DNA of 64,000 bases, taken from Furcasterigmium furcatum. Its lineage: Eukaryota > Ascomycota > Sordariomycetes > Glomerellales > Plectosphaerellaceae. Location of the stretch: the NCBI GenBank assembly GCA_001599815.1, contig BCIA01000002.1, positions 999,831 to 1,063,830 of the forward strand, read 5' to 3'. Below, one piece after another: positions 31,680 to 43,389 of this stretch. The translations under genes were made by a program, and so were the position numbers. Each line of letters starts with the position of its first letter. Positions within the stretch are counted from its first letter, which is position 1. Below the pieces are notes generated by a model, which was not told where the DNA came from, ran no database searches, and was given only the letters and a program-made list of their open reading frames with translations.

Positions 31680-34600
31680 GGCTTGCGAGAGGAGGTCACG
31701 GAGCTTGAGGATGGCCTCATGCGGACCCGGGTCAAGAAGCGCGAGAAGCTCCCGTGGGTTCGGTTAGGCTTCACCGACTTTTGGGCGTGCGTGGTGCTGC
31801 AGATTTCCCGCGATGCCGAGGCAAGCCAGGCTAAGGTGCGACGCGAGATAAGAGAGGCTGCAGACGGGTATGTCCGCCGTCGTGATGCAGTGCAGCTGGT
31901 AGGGGATGTCAAGACGACCCTGACGAGGGTTTGAAGGGCGACGATTGGTGGACGTCGGATCTCAGGGGTGGGAGCGGAGTGTCGGACCCTGGAAGCTGCT
32001 TTGACATGCAGTGATCACTTTTGCTCTGCGTACGGCGTACAGCAGCTAGCTGGCTTGGATGGGGGTTCGTGTCGGGCGTGGTGGACGGTGGGTTTGCAGC
32101 TCGCTCGGCGGTGGAAAATGTTCGGGGCGGACGCGACGTGGTGCGGAGATGGCCCGGCGCGGGGGGCACTGCACTGAAGGACAGGGGTCAGTGTGGGGGT
32201 TGCGCCTGCTGAGTCATCGGACTTGCCCCGAGGGCTCACCGTGCTTCCACCGGTGCTTCCACCGACACTCCCCGTCGGTTCAGGTTCGGGTAAGTACAAT
32301 TCCTCAACTTTTCCACCAGACTGACTCGGTTCGGCCCATTCACCACCACCCAAAAGAGGCATTCGCAAGCGCTTCGATTCTGATCTCGCGGGGTGGCCGG
32401 GGTGGCCAGGACACTCCCCGATGTCCAAAAGGGCGACTACGTAATGGCATGAAGCGGTCGTTTGCCTGACGGAGCAGGCGGGAAACAGTTCCAGGAGGTC
32501 AGACTGTCGAGAGATCCGACGCCGGGCACAACGCACTGCAACCCGTCGATCAAGGCTTCAATCCCGATGGATGGCCGAGTGGCGACGAACAAAATCAAAG
32601 GGTCCCGGGCTCCCGGGATGCACAGCTGGCGCCACGACCCCTTGGCGAGCTGTTTATTCTGTATCGCGCACTCAGCCAGAGCACCCAGACCCCTTGACCG
32701 CCTCCGAGCCTCGACATCACGGGCAGCGAGCGCTGTCTGTATTTCCGACGGGGTCCTCTTTTTTTTTCTTGACTTGGCCTGGGGACTTGAATTTTTCCGG
32801 CACCACACCACAGAGGACAGGGGCCGGCTATCACCCGGAGGACACGTGCTCTGGCTTGGTTCTCCGTCCCAGGAACTCCCACTTGACAGACGTCCCGTAA
32901 GCCCGAGCCGGAACAAGGGCTGAAGGAGTGCAGACGTCAGAATCCTTACGCCAAGGGCTCTCGAGACTCGGGATCAACAGAGGAGGGAGTCAAAACAGGC
33001 AGGTTGGCAAGCAGGCAAGCAAGCAAGAATCGATGCTGCTGTCGGTCCGGGATGAGCACCGAGGGCTCTGCCTCTCACTCTCGTGGTTCCGACTTGTCCC
33101 GGGTCTTATCAAGCAACCAGGACGGCGACTGAGTCGTGCCACCCCGTCGCCTCCCCCTCGCTGCTTTGGTCTTCGGCCACATCGGTCTATCTCATGCGAG
33201 CACTATAACGAGCCCATATCTGTGGAGCCGACGGAAAAGGGTCTCGAGATGGCGAGCACGCTTTTCTCGAATTGGGTCCGCAAGGGACCACATCTCATGG
33301 ATATTCCGCCGAGCATCGATGTCACGATGCCCACAATCACAGCCGCAGGCCCCCGTCCGAGAGCCATCTCTCGGGGTTTTCTGCGACTGGTCGGAGGGGC
33401 TCCGGTCTTTCGTTCTCCGACGGGGTCGTACCGGTCGTTCGAGTCCCAGCGAGACCTCTTCCATCAGGAATCACAACCGAGGAGGATTCTGTCGGGTCGC
33501 AGAACGATGGATAGCACAGGAATGGTTCCATCATGCAATGGACGCTGGTGGTGCTCGTACTTACATATCATGGCACCCAAACGGCGGAGAATTAATTATT
33601 CGCAGTCGCCGTGGAGGGGGTCCTCGACGCGAGGGCATCGTTCTGGAAACCAACGGATCAGTCTCCAGCTTGGCACGCCCATGGCACCGCGCAAAGTCCA
33701 GGTACAAAGCTTTCCCGCGGGTGAGCTCCCACCGCCCTCGCCCTGCGCTTCCCCACACAGTCAACCCACGCAGCTTGCGGTCGTTCGAGCCGCTGTTCCG
33801 CCGTGTCCCGAGACCCTGCAGGCGTGCCGAGGGCATGCCTCGGTGGGGGGTCGCCTATCCCGTCCAAGTACCTGTACATGCGTCGGATGTCGGGTTACTG
33901 CATCAGGCCCTCACATCCCGCAATCTTTTTCTCGACTAGCGGCATCTCAGAGACAAAGCGCTTCAGGAACAGCCAAGATAGCGTCATAGGGTGGCCCCCC
34001 GGTCCCGAGATCTTCTGCCTGTCATTGGATGCTGCGGTGGTTGGCAGGCCCTGGAAGATCTCAGCTGCGGAAGAAGAAGGGGTATTTGGAAGCGCGCTTC
34101 AGAGGCAAGGCAAGGGTCTGTCGTGTGGTTCATGACTTGTGATGCGGGCCTATCACCACAGATTCCCGGCGTATCTCCCGGTCTCTCTGGGTGAGTGGAA
34201 GACGAGCGGGTGAGACTGACAGACTGGTGTGAGGGCTCTTTTAATGCTCGTCGTCACCCTCCCACCATCTCATGATTCTCGTCCCCCCCTTCCGGCCGTC
34301 CACCGCTACTTATCTCTTCCCATCGGCTTTCTGTCCGCGACTCTCCCACGCTTGATACATATTCCCAAACCCATCCTCATCGGACTCGAAACTCTCCCGC
34401 CACCGCAACGACTTGCTCTCTCTCCGCATCCACCTCCACCCTCGCACCCGCGTTTCTCCCCAGGTCGCGGCAAGGAAAAAGCAACGTACCAGTTGGAGGC
34501 GGCCGACCAAGCCTATCGCATCATCACTCCCACGCCGCCAGCCTCATTCGGCTCGCCCGCTCACCCCTCATCCCACGTCTTGTGTCACGCTGCCTTACAT

Positions 34601-35275
34601 ACTCGCCTGCGTCCGACACACACCACCCCGCGCCCAGGTTGCCAAAAGTCCAAGGCTGCCCGACTTGGAGACGCATAAGAAACACTGTTCCCGAGCTATC
34701 ACTTCTCGTCTCACCTGCCTCTTCCTCCCTTGACGAGCCGCCGCAGAGACATCCAAGACCAAATTTCAATATCCGGCGCCCTTGTGCCAGTCTCTCCTCG
34801 AACCAAAGACCAATCCTCCCGAACGACAGGCTCGCTTGGTTCGCCCTATTTAGCCTGCCTATATCTGGTTGCACGCGACACAACACCCGGCGATATTGCG
34901 ACAACCGAGTGAGAAGGATCACCCACCAACGGCACCACGCATCCAGTCAGTCTCTCTCCAAGAGACCGCTCACTACCGGCCCCTGAAGCCTGATTCCGGC
35001 CCCCCCTTCTCACCCCCGGATTGCGGCAGTCCGACCTTTGTGCTCCCCCGCAGCCATCCTTCTTTGACGGGTCTCACCCAAGCCGGAGAGATCTACATCA
35101 GCTTGCCCTTCGCTGGAATTGATCGGAGATCCTGCTCGAAGGCTCACGCAATATAATACACCCCGTCGCCGCCCTTGCGCCCGCCAAGTCTTCTCGACGC
35201 CTGTCACTCAGCCTTCCATCATCTATCTCCTCCTTTTTCCGAACTTACTCCAACTTCACTCGGAAAAATCTCACA
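31680..35275. other. 3.6 kb gap between the metaxin-like gene and the 75-residue protein gene
   Basis: No recognisable protein. A 353-codon plus frame (32928-33989) begins with GTG, shows no domain and has no consistent third-position bias. Roughly the last 1.1 kb (34200-35275) is C/T-rich with many short upstream ATGs, as expected of a long leader. No tRNA found; a T-arm-like GTTCGAGTCCC near 33439 lacks the rest of a cloverleaf. Confidence 0.5.
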
Positions 35276-35503
35276 ATGAACGCCGCAGCCCATTCCACCG
35301 TCCAGGCAGCGTCGACGTCATCGGCCTCGGCCGCATCGTCGACACATCAATCACCCGCCCACGTTGCCGAGCCCCAGCCGCAACCCATGGACCAGGCCTC
35401 GTCCGCCGACGCATTCCTACGGGACTTCACCCTCGTCGCTGAGGCCGCCAAGCGAGCACAAATGGCCGTCATGATGCGAGACTTCGAAAGCATCGGCATA
35501 TAG
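35276..35503 (+). CDS. Small 75-residue protein with C-terminal helix, unknown function
   Basis: ATG in CACAATGAACG context. The first ~40 residues are Ala/Ser/Gln-rich and disordered. Residues ~44-75 (SADAFLRDFTLVAEAAKRAQ, then MAVMMRDFESIGI) form a likely amphipathic helix. Codons are C/G-ending as in neighbouring real genes. The preceding 1 kb is a pyrimidine-rich leader typical of an expressed fungal gene. I do not recognise a named family. A long minus-strand frame overlaps it but looks like chance. Confidence 0.6.
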   Translation: MNAAAHSTVQAASTSSASAASSTHQSPAHVAEPQPQPMDQASSADAFLRDFTLVAEAAKRAQMAVMMRDFESIGI

Positions 35504-36822
35504 GCCTCGGTCGCGCCCACCACGGCTTCTTCTTTCCTTCTTCCCCGGCGTGATCTGATCGCCGGGTGAAGCCACCTTTTTTCACACGACTCTCCTCCTT
35601 TCCAGCGCATCATATCTTTCATCACGTCGCATATATACGGTACAGACGAGCTATACATGGCATGGCGGGTTATTTGGGCTATTTTTAACTTGTATGGGTG
35701 GGACAGGGCGTTCACGGATGGATTTACGGGTTGCGGGCTATTGGTTTTCTCCTTTTCGAAGTCTACGTACGGGTGACGCAAACACCCGACGGGAGCATCC
35801 TGCCCGTGCTGGCGGCCTATCTGTTTGGGACATAGTAGTAGATACCCCCTTTGGCGAGGCGGTGCAAGGATGCAGATAGATGTATTTGGCGGCGGCATCG
35901 GTAGGCCCTGTGGATCCTCGGCGGAGGATGGCCGGGAGATTGTCCGGCGCGGATGAACCAAAGATACACTATTCTCCTCCATGATCTCTCCACCTGCCGC
36001 GGCGCTTGCACATGAAGACCTGTGTGCGCTCACATGTGTACACGTGATCAGCGACCCTCGTTGGGGCCATGCGTCCAGTTCCGTCGCGGCGCTGGGGGAC
36101 TGGAATGCCGATGACACCCTGGCGGTGATGTGGCATGCCGGGCCGAGGTAGAGTCGGAAGCACGAGGCCATGTGTCTGGGCGTGTTGATCACGACACCTG
36201 GCCTCAGAGCGAAGGCTGCTCGTCCGAAGAGGGTAGAGATATGTCCAACACGCCTTAGACGGCCAGCTGTGCCTCCGAGACCTGTTGGAGTGTTGGTACA
36301 GAAATATCCCCGGGCAATTTGCGAGCAGGATGTAACTGGGCAGCGTAGTATTTTCGGCAGGACAGGACCGGCACCAAAAGGAAGTGTTGCGTTTGTTTGG
36401 TGTCGCCTCAAACTGCCCCCGAGTCCATGAAACATCTCGGAGGATATTTCCCAAAGCAGATCGGAGGCTGGGCTGCAGGGCATGATATTAGGCCGGCTAG
36501 GCACGCAGGGCGGCTCATATATTGCACTGCCGAGACCTGGCCTGATGCTATGCAGGCAGTAAGTCAGGGACCTACATACATATCACCGGAAGCGATCACT
36601 GGGCTACACAAAGTCCGGTTGGTGCAATGAATTCGTCTTAATGCTACCAAGTCTATCGGCCGTAATGCATGACCGCTTCTGCTGTGCGCGGGTTTGTCCT
36701 TATGACCCAGAATACCGTCTGGAGTCATGTGCAAGTTCAAGTTCAAGATAAACGCCTCCCGCACCCCTGATACCTTTCTCATAGACGCCGGTTGTTCGTC
36801 GAAATCAAAAACCCCGGATTAA
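35504..36822. other. Convergent gap between the small protein and PLC-like genes
   Basis: 1.3 kb. A minus-strand open frame (36504-35347, 385 codons) spans much of it, but its composition (many Cys, Arg, Pro, Met, no domain) looks non-coding. Nothing else seen. Confidence 0.45.
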
Positions 36823-38255
36823 TCACGCCGCCATGGCAAGCGCCACGCCAAGGGCCACCACCAGGGCGGCAGAGATGCTGGTTCGCGCGGCCCCCGACTC
36901 AATGTTCAGGTCCAGGCCGCAGCACTGGCCCCTCTCGTATGTGACGTTGTTGAATGTGGCAGCCACCTCGAAGACGGAGCCCGGGAAGCTACCGTAGTTG
37001 TAGTAGTCCACGTTCAGGAAGTTGGGCGGGTGGCCCCATTCGCTGACGCAGCCCTCGGTGCTCTCTCCCAGGCTGCCGTAGCCGGAAACGGCGTTCGTCT
37101 CGTTGAGGAGAGAGACGGCGGGGATCAGGATCGATCCCCCGAAGAGGTTGTACTCGACGTTCAGGTTGTGGTTGAAGAGGTAGAGGCGCTTGTTGGCGGC
37201 CTCGCGGGACAGGTCCGGCGGGCGCTGGGCGGTGCAGGGGAAGTCGCGGTTCTGGGGGTTGAAAGGGGTCTCCCACATCTGGGAGAACTGATCGAGGAGC
37301 CAGGGGTACTGCTTCTGGTCGGCCATGTAGTCCATGAAGATGACGACTCGCTTGCCGCGGATGATCATCTCGGCGAGGGTAGGCCAGTCGTCCCGCTCCA
37401 TGGGGAAGACGCTCGGCTCATACGCGTACTTGAGGATGCCCGTCGACTCGATGTAGGGGGCATAGTGGTCCGGCGTGGAGTAGTTACCATTGCCCAGGAG
37501 GATGGTGACCACGTCGAAGGGGTGATGCTCTACCCACTGACGAACCGTGGTGAACCACTCCGTGATGGGGCCGGCTGTCTTCATGTCAGCGAACAGTGAT
37601 TCTCTTAGGTGGTCAGCATAGACCGGTGATCAAGCATACCGTCGAGCAAGTCGCACGTGGTGTGGCAGAAGTGTGGCTCTGTGCCGTTCTCCGGATACTG
37701 CATTTGAGCCTGGAGAAGGCGAACGCCGTCGTTGAGCTGGGCCACAACAGGAAGGTCCTGGTTGGATCCCGCATTTCCTGGTCGAACAAATGGGGAGTTG
37801 TGCGCCGCAACGTTTGTGATATTGCTGTACTTTCGGTTGCAGAGCTCAACATAGTTGTTGCAGGGCCTGGTGTTGGTGACTTGGGGTTCGGCGGCGCTTG
37901 AGGTTGCCGAGAAATTACCGCTCATCGTGGTTTCCTGACCAACAATGAGGGTGAAGTCGGTGTTCTGACTGATGGGAACTCGTGTCGAGGTCGAGTTGTC
38001 GTCAGAGGAGACGGAGCCGGAGACATCTGATGGCGCGTTGGTCCCTGTGAGAGTGATTCGGTCGTACGACGTGTACGGCCCCGTAGGCGTCGCCGGTTGG
38101 CTGAGAAGGAAGGAACCGGAGCCGGTGAGGATGAGCTGCTCATCCTCGGTGTTCGTGGACGTGGCAGAGTCCTGAGCCATCACTGTTGAGCTGCTCAACG
38201 CAAGAGCGAGGAGACCAAGGCGCCTCGCCATGTTGAAACGGGCCATGTTCGGCAT
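36823..38255 (-). CDS. PI-PLC X-domain-like phosphodiesterase, secreted and probably GPI-anchored
   Basis: Exons 38255-37640 and 37574-36823; intron 37575-37639 (65 bp) joins CDLLD-AGPITEWF. Product is 455 aa from the first of three close in-frame ATGs (38255, 38246, 38231). A signal peptide (LGLLALALSSSTVMA) precedes a Ser/Thr-rich linker of ~100 residues. The TIM-barrel catalytic domain starts at CNNYVELCNRKYSNITNV with candidate catalytic His in AAHNSPF and a second His region in EPHFCHTTCDLLD. HPFDVVTILLGNG and GKRVVIFMDYMAD follow. The end SGAARTSISAALVVALGVAL is a typical GPI-attachment tail. Fungal members of this family are poorly characterised, and the phosphoinositide substrate is not assured. 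Likely cell-surface. Confidence 0.87.
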
Positions 38256-39901
38256 GAAATACCACTGAAGCGAATTCCCAGGACAGATATCTTTTCACGG
38301 ATAATTCTAAGCAGCTGTTGTTAGGGCATGGGTCTGGGAATCTGTTGAGGTACACCGGCCGAGAACTTACATGCAAAGTATGACCAGGGCGATGGACGAT
38401 GCTGTCTCTTCCTCTTCCTTCTACCTCTAAGCGGTGGGCGAAAGCAGGGAATTGGACAATGAAATCAGCAACGGTCTCCAGAGAGTAGGCGTGCCGGCTG
38501 GTGAGCAAGTGAGAGTCCCTATGGTAGGTGGTTGTGCAGCAAGGCACTCGAGGTTCGTGGTGGTTGAATTGTTCAACACGCAAGAACAGGAGCCCGGGTT
38601 ATGACATAATGGACAGCCAAATTTCAGGGACCATCCCATTTTCAGGCTGGCGCCACCCACTGGCAGGGCAGCCAACACGTCCACTGTGGGGCCGGGAATT
38701 GGCTGGGACCGCCCCAAAAATATGGCGATGCGCTTGAATTACAGGGGTCGAGAGGCTCCCGGGCTCCAACGATTCACGGCTGGAGCGGCCTGATCTCCAG
38801 GTGCCGAGCCGCCAGCGTCAGCTTTCCATATCGATGTGCAAGGGAGGACGCGTACGCCTGGATGCCGTCTTCCTCGCCGAGAGAGACGGTTTCACAGCGA
38901 TCCCACTGTTGGATCTCGGGCCATGTCTCTCGAGATTACGACCTGCGGCTCTGCGCGACACTAATTACTGAATAGCTGTCGGGGTCCTGGGGGAGACGGA
39001 GGATTATTTCTGACATGCTGACAGGGGGCAGATCTGGCGGCTCGCCGCAGGAGACGGACACCGCGAGCCAGTGAATTTGACGACGCCCGGAGAGTGGCCC
39101 GATCTGAGGCCCGACGAGGCGCCGGGGTCGTACATCTGGACAGCAAACACCATTCGCACCTGGAGCCTGGAATACGACTCGGGCTGAGCGCGAAATGGTT
39201 TGATGGAAATCAAAGGAAGTCGCCCTTGGCATCGGAGGCAGTGCACGGTGAGAGAAGCAAAACAACGACCCTGCAAAGCAGGCCTTGGTACGAGCTGCTC
39301 CCCTGCTGGTCGTGTGTCCAGGTCCAGGTCCAGTCCGAGTCCCTCCTGTCTCGACTGCCACAAACTCTGCAAAGGCCATCCCTAGTGAATTCTGGTGTCG
39401 CTCCTCGGCGGATCAACAAAAGTCGTACGCGTTGTCGTTCAGCCCAACTCCACTTGGTGAGTGAGGGAGGTTCGTTTGGACAGACGCTGGACTGTCTTAG
39501 TGCATGGACTTGCTGGACCTGTCTCCATTGCGATCGAGCCTATCTACGTCATCCTCACTCCCTCGCCCCTTCTACCTACAGCTCAAGCCTTCTTCTCCCG
39601 TCCCCAGCGACCCTTCTTGGTCCACCAAAATCCGGGCCTTTTTTTTTGCAATTGCTTCCCTAGAATCCATTTTCGACTTCATATTGCGTTTCTGGGCGGT
39701 TTAGGGCTGGAGAACTACTCACGGTGTCGACATCGTTTCTCTTCATCCCTCCCCACGGGTGGTATCAACGTTTTCGACGCTTCACACGGCCGCACAACCT
39801 CAACGACCCCAACCTAATCGCTGGCCCTTCACAGGCGGCTCTCGTGAGAACTGGAAGTACCTATTTCACAGACGCCTGGTTCACATACATCATACGCTGC
39901 A
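38256..39901. other. Divergent gap between the PLC-like and SUR7-family genes
   Basis: 1.65 kb with both promoters. The 189-codon frame at 39094-39663 does not look coding. The last ~400 bp are C/T-rich leader. Nothing else recognised. Confidence 0.55.
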
Positions 39902-40843
39902 ATGTCCAGCAAGTCCAGGCGTAACAGCGCCATCATCGCCTCCTTCTGCTATGTCCTCGCAACAATCTTCCTGATCCTCGTCCTCATCGGAAACACCGAC
40001 GACAAGCCTGTGCTCAATGAGACATACTTCTTCAAACTCGACGTCAGCAATGTTATCCCGGTAGCGGTCCCGAACGCCATCCTCCTCAACAGCGTTGCCA
40101 GGAGCCTAGGCCTGCACGACTTCTACCAGGTTGGCCTATGGAACTTTTGCCAGGGCTACAATGATGAGTGAGTCGGATTGCAAGGAGAGAAACTGTACAG
40201 CGCTGACATGGGTCCCAGAGGCATCACGGACTGCTCTACGCCAGAGGCTCTCTGGTGGTTCAACCCCATTGACATCCTCCGAGACCAGCTCCTCTCCGGA
40301 GCTTCCATTGCCCTCCCCTCGGACGTCAATACCATCCTGACCATCCTCCGCATCGGCCAGCACGTCATGTTCGGCTTCTTCCTCGCCGGCGTCTGCCTTG
40401 CATTCGTCCTTATATTCGTGGGATTCGTCTCCCTGCGCTCCCGCTGGTGGTCTCTTCCCCTGGCTATCTTCGCTTTCATCGACGCCGTCCTCATCACAGT
40501 TGCTTCCATAGTAGGGACCGCTATGAGCATCGGTGCCCGGTTCGCCCTCACCGCCCAGGACGAGCTTAACTTGCGGGCCGATATTGGCGTGCGCATGTTC
40601 GTCTTCATGTGGATCGCCTCCGTCGCCTCAATCATTGCCTTCTTCATCCACGCTATTATGGGTTGTTGCTGCCGTATCGACAGGAGCGGGTCGGCTGCCA
40701 ACAGTACCACTAACACCGCGGCCACCGTGGAGGAGAAGCGGTCGAGGGGCGATGGGGCGAAGAAGTCGGTGCTGCCCAGCTTCATGAAGATGAGGCGGCG
40801 GAACAGCCCAAGCAACTCGTCTTCGGCCGAGACGCCTCAGTAG
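39902..40843 (+). CDS. SUR7/PalI-family four-helix plasma membrane protein
   Basis: Exons 39902-40167 and 40219-40843; intron 40168-40218 (51 bp) joins GYND-E-GITDC. Product is 296 aa. Four membrane segments: residues ~11-28 (IIASFCYVLATIFLILVLIG), then three near 158-180, 188-215 and 235-260. The first extracellular loop carries the claudin-like signature VGLWNFCQGY..ITDC (Gly-Leu-Trp, two Cys), typical of SUR7 eisosome and PalI pH-sensor relatives. A ~50-residue basic Ser-rich cytosolic tail ends the protein. Likely at the cell cortex. Whether it is an eisosome component or a PalI/Rim9-like protein cannot be decided. Confidence 0.85.
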
Positions 40844-41280
40844 ACGAAGATATCCGGTTTGGGATCTAGAGCAATACCTGCCATTCCGCGACGGAAGGCA
40901 CCGACAACCTAATACCCGAGGCTGGCAATTGTAATAGGCTTAGACAGGTGTAGGGCATCATGGACAGTCGCCAATGGCGACGCTGTTAGTAGAGCTTACG
41001 AATTCATGATCTTTCTCTCAATACTGGCCTTGCGTGAACCCGGGGGCAAATTAATCACAAGCACACGTGGGTATCCGACAGACGGCATCTCAACGGGGTA
41101 ATCTTCATTGGTCATCGTATTGATGCGGACGCAGAAGCACTTTCTGGTCCTTTGGCATATCCTCAACCCGTGGCTTCAAATCCGTGCCACATACACGCAT
41201 TCGTGCGATTGCTTTTCCCTTGGTGACCGAAATCATGACCCCCGAAACGCCGTTACAAGCAGTCAAGCTCCAAGACACGC
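40844..41280. other. Convergent gap between the SUR7-family gene and RPL30
   Basis: 437 bp of 3' flanks between two stop codons. No feature seen. Confidence 0.6.
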
Positions 41281-42065
41281 TTAAGCCTGCTCGGAGGACA
41301 GGATGTCGGAGTCACCAGCATCGATGATGGTCATGACGCCAACCTGGACGTAGTTAGCTTCTGTTCCTTGTATTGTTGCTTCTGGAGCGAGCGTTGACTT
41401 ACCCTGAAGAGCCTACCGCAAGCGGTGCCGAGCTCAATCTGTGCAGAGAGTCTGGTCAGTATGGTACCCTCCGAAGTCTTGGGTCAAGACTCCTTCGCTG
41501 GGTGGGCCGAGGGAACATGTCCTGACGGACGGGTTGAACCGCGGGGCCGGAGCAAGAGAAGTTGGCAGCCTCAGGGGCCTCGACTTCAAGTTTTTTGGGG
41601 GATATAACGCACGTTGCTGCCGCCGAAGTGGTGGACAGGGACCTTGCTGAGCATGGCGAAGTACTCAAGCTCGGACTTCCTCAGCGGGGGAGTGTTGCCA
41701 GCGATGAGCACAAGCTTGGCCTTGCCGGAACGGAGCGACTTGAGGGTGCTTTTCTGTTGAGGGCATACAGGTTAGCCGGGAATCGGGGCGTTTGAGGGTC
41801 CTTGGAGGAGAACTCACGTATCCAAGGACGACCTTGCCAGACTTCATGACAAGGGCAAGCTTGGAGTCTAGGAGCATGGTTAGCATCAATTATTCAGCCA
41901 ATGCAGCTCGGCATCGATTCGAAGTCGGGCGGGACTCGACGACGTCGAGAAGCAGCGTGGCGTTGCTTCCAAGTCTGTTCGGACTTGACGACAGGACGAG
42001 CTGCTCCGGGGAATGGCAGACGTACTGATGCTGTTGGCATCCTTCTTGCTCTTCTTGGAAACCAT
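41281..42065 (-). CDS. RPL30: 60S ribosomal protein L30 (eL30)
   Basis: Five exons: 42065-42026, 41867-41818, 41753-41613, 41438-41403 and 41343-41281, giving 109 aa, the usual eL30 length. Introns of 158, 64, 174 and 59 bp all have GT..AG ends. The assembled protein reads MVSKKSKKDANSI-NSKLALVMKSGKVVLGY-KSTLKSLRSGK and on through LVLIAGNTPPLRKSELEYFA, VPVHHFGGSN, IELGTACGRLFR, VGVMTIIDAGDSDIL. Small exons and dense introns hide it from simple ORF searches. It is divergent from RPL10 with 368 bp between the two ATGs. In yeast, eL30 autoregulates its own splicing; whether that holds here is unknown. Confidence 0.96.
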
Positions 42066-42433
42066 CTTGACGGCTTTGGGATTGTCGACGGGTCGGTAAG
42101 GGTGTTGGGCGTTGGGCGAAAGGCTTGAGGTTGTCGACGATGCGAAAAGTTCGGCCCCGAGAATTGACTACAGAGTTTTGGCAGGAGTGAGAGAATGCGG
42201 ATTCCCCACTCCGATTCACTGCCCAATCAGCACACGGGGCAGGCTCGCCTTGAGCCCTAACCGACGTGCTTCCAAGCTGAGTGGGACCCGCTTTTCTGGA
42301 TTTCTAAGCCACTCGTTGATTTCCAATACGGCCCGCCACCCTGAGAGAAAAAAGGCATCGTTTCCTGGCCCCGTTGCAACCTCCCCTCGACAACAACTAA
42401 CCGACAGCCAGCGACCCCGTCAATACCGTCAAA
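42066..42433. promoter_or_regulatory. Shared 368 bp divergent promoter of RPL30 and RPL10
   Basis: Both ribosomal protein genes start from this interval in opposite directions. It contains AGCCCTAA at 42253-42260, close to the centre, and a CCAAT-like inverted element (CCAATCAG, 42212-42219). Confidence 0.7.
42253..42260 (+). promoter_or_regulatory. Tbf1-type ribosomal-protein promoter element AGCCCTAA
   Basis: Matches the ARCCCTAA element linked to Tbf1 control of ribosomal protein genes in many ascomycetes outside the Saccharomyces lineage. It sits near the middle of the divergent promoter and can serve both genes. Binding is inferred. Confidence 0.55.
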
Positions 42434-43389
42434 ATGGCCCGCCGTCCCGCCCGTTGCTACCGCTACTGCAAGAACAAGGTGAGCATCTTCGCTGCGAAAC
42501 CTACGTCGTCGAAATCGAGCTCCGGAACCCCGAACCGTCATCGAAAGCAGGAGGTGGATTGAAACGTCGAGAGAGTCTTGGGACAAGGGATGACGTTGGA
42601 CGACGGGTTCCGGGGCAGAGATGGAGATGATTTTCGGGCGACGCATACGACATCATCAGAATCGAACAGGATACTGACGTCTTTTTCCTATAGCCGTACC
42701 CCAAGTCGAGGTACAACCGTGGTGTCCCCGACCCCAAGATCCGCATCTTCGATCTTGGCCGCAAGCGCGCCAACGTCGACGACTTCCCTCTCTGCATCCA
42801 CCTCGTCTCCAACGAGTATGAGCAGCTGAGCTCCGAGGCCCTCGAGGCCGCCCGTATCTGCGCCAACAAGTACCTCGTCAAGCTTGCCGGCAAGGAAGGT
42901 TTCCACCTGCGCGTCCGCGCCCACCCCTTCCACGTCGTCCGCATCAACAAGATGTTGTCCTGCGCCGGTGCCGATAGACTGCAGACCGGTATGCGTGGTG
43001 CCTGGGGCAAGCCCAACGGCACTGTCGCCCGTGTCAACATTGGCCAGATCATCATGAGCTGCCGCACCCGTGACTCCAGTATGTTTCCCTGGACGCTGCG
43101 TTCCGCAGCGCCATGATCTCTCTCTTGCGATGAGTTGGTTACTAACAACGCCTCAGACCGCGCCATCGCTCTTGAGGCTCTCCGCCGCTCCCAGTACAAG
43201 TTCCCCGGTCGCCAGAAGATCATCGTCTCCAAGAACTGGGGTTTCACCCCCCTCCGCCGCGACGAGTACATCGAGAAGAAGGCCGCCGGCCGCGTCAAGG
43301 TCGACGGTGCCTACGTCCAGTTCCTGCCCAACTACGGCCCTCTCGAGTACAACATGCGCCGCTTCCCCGATGCCTTCACCGAGGCTTAG
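42434..43389 (+). CDS. RPL10: 60S ribosomal protein L10 (uL16)
   Basis: Exons 42434-42478, 42694-43078 and 43157-43389; introns 215 and 78 bp. Product is 220 aa, standard for eukaryotic uL16. Reads [33 protein letters not shown], includes HLRVRAHPFHVVRINKMLSC, the P-site loop region AGADRLQTGMRGAWGKPNGT, and ends YNMRRFPDAFTEA. Loaded late onto the 60S subunit. The larger first intron after 15 codons is typical of fungal ribosomal protein genes. Confidence 0.97.

Noticed and set aside
32568..32590. GGATGGCCGAGTGG resembling the 5' part of a Ser/Leu tRNA
   Set aside because: No matching anticodon, variable or T arms downstream; coincidental.
33436..33450. tRNA T-arm-like string GTTCGAGTCCC
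   Set aside because: The T stem does not pair, and no D-arm, anticodon arm or acceptor stem is found around it.
32928..33989. 353-codon plus-strand open frame
   Set aside because: Begins at GTG, mixed composition, no domain, and overlaps a 267-codon frame in another phase; treated as chance.
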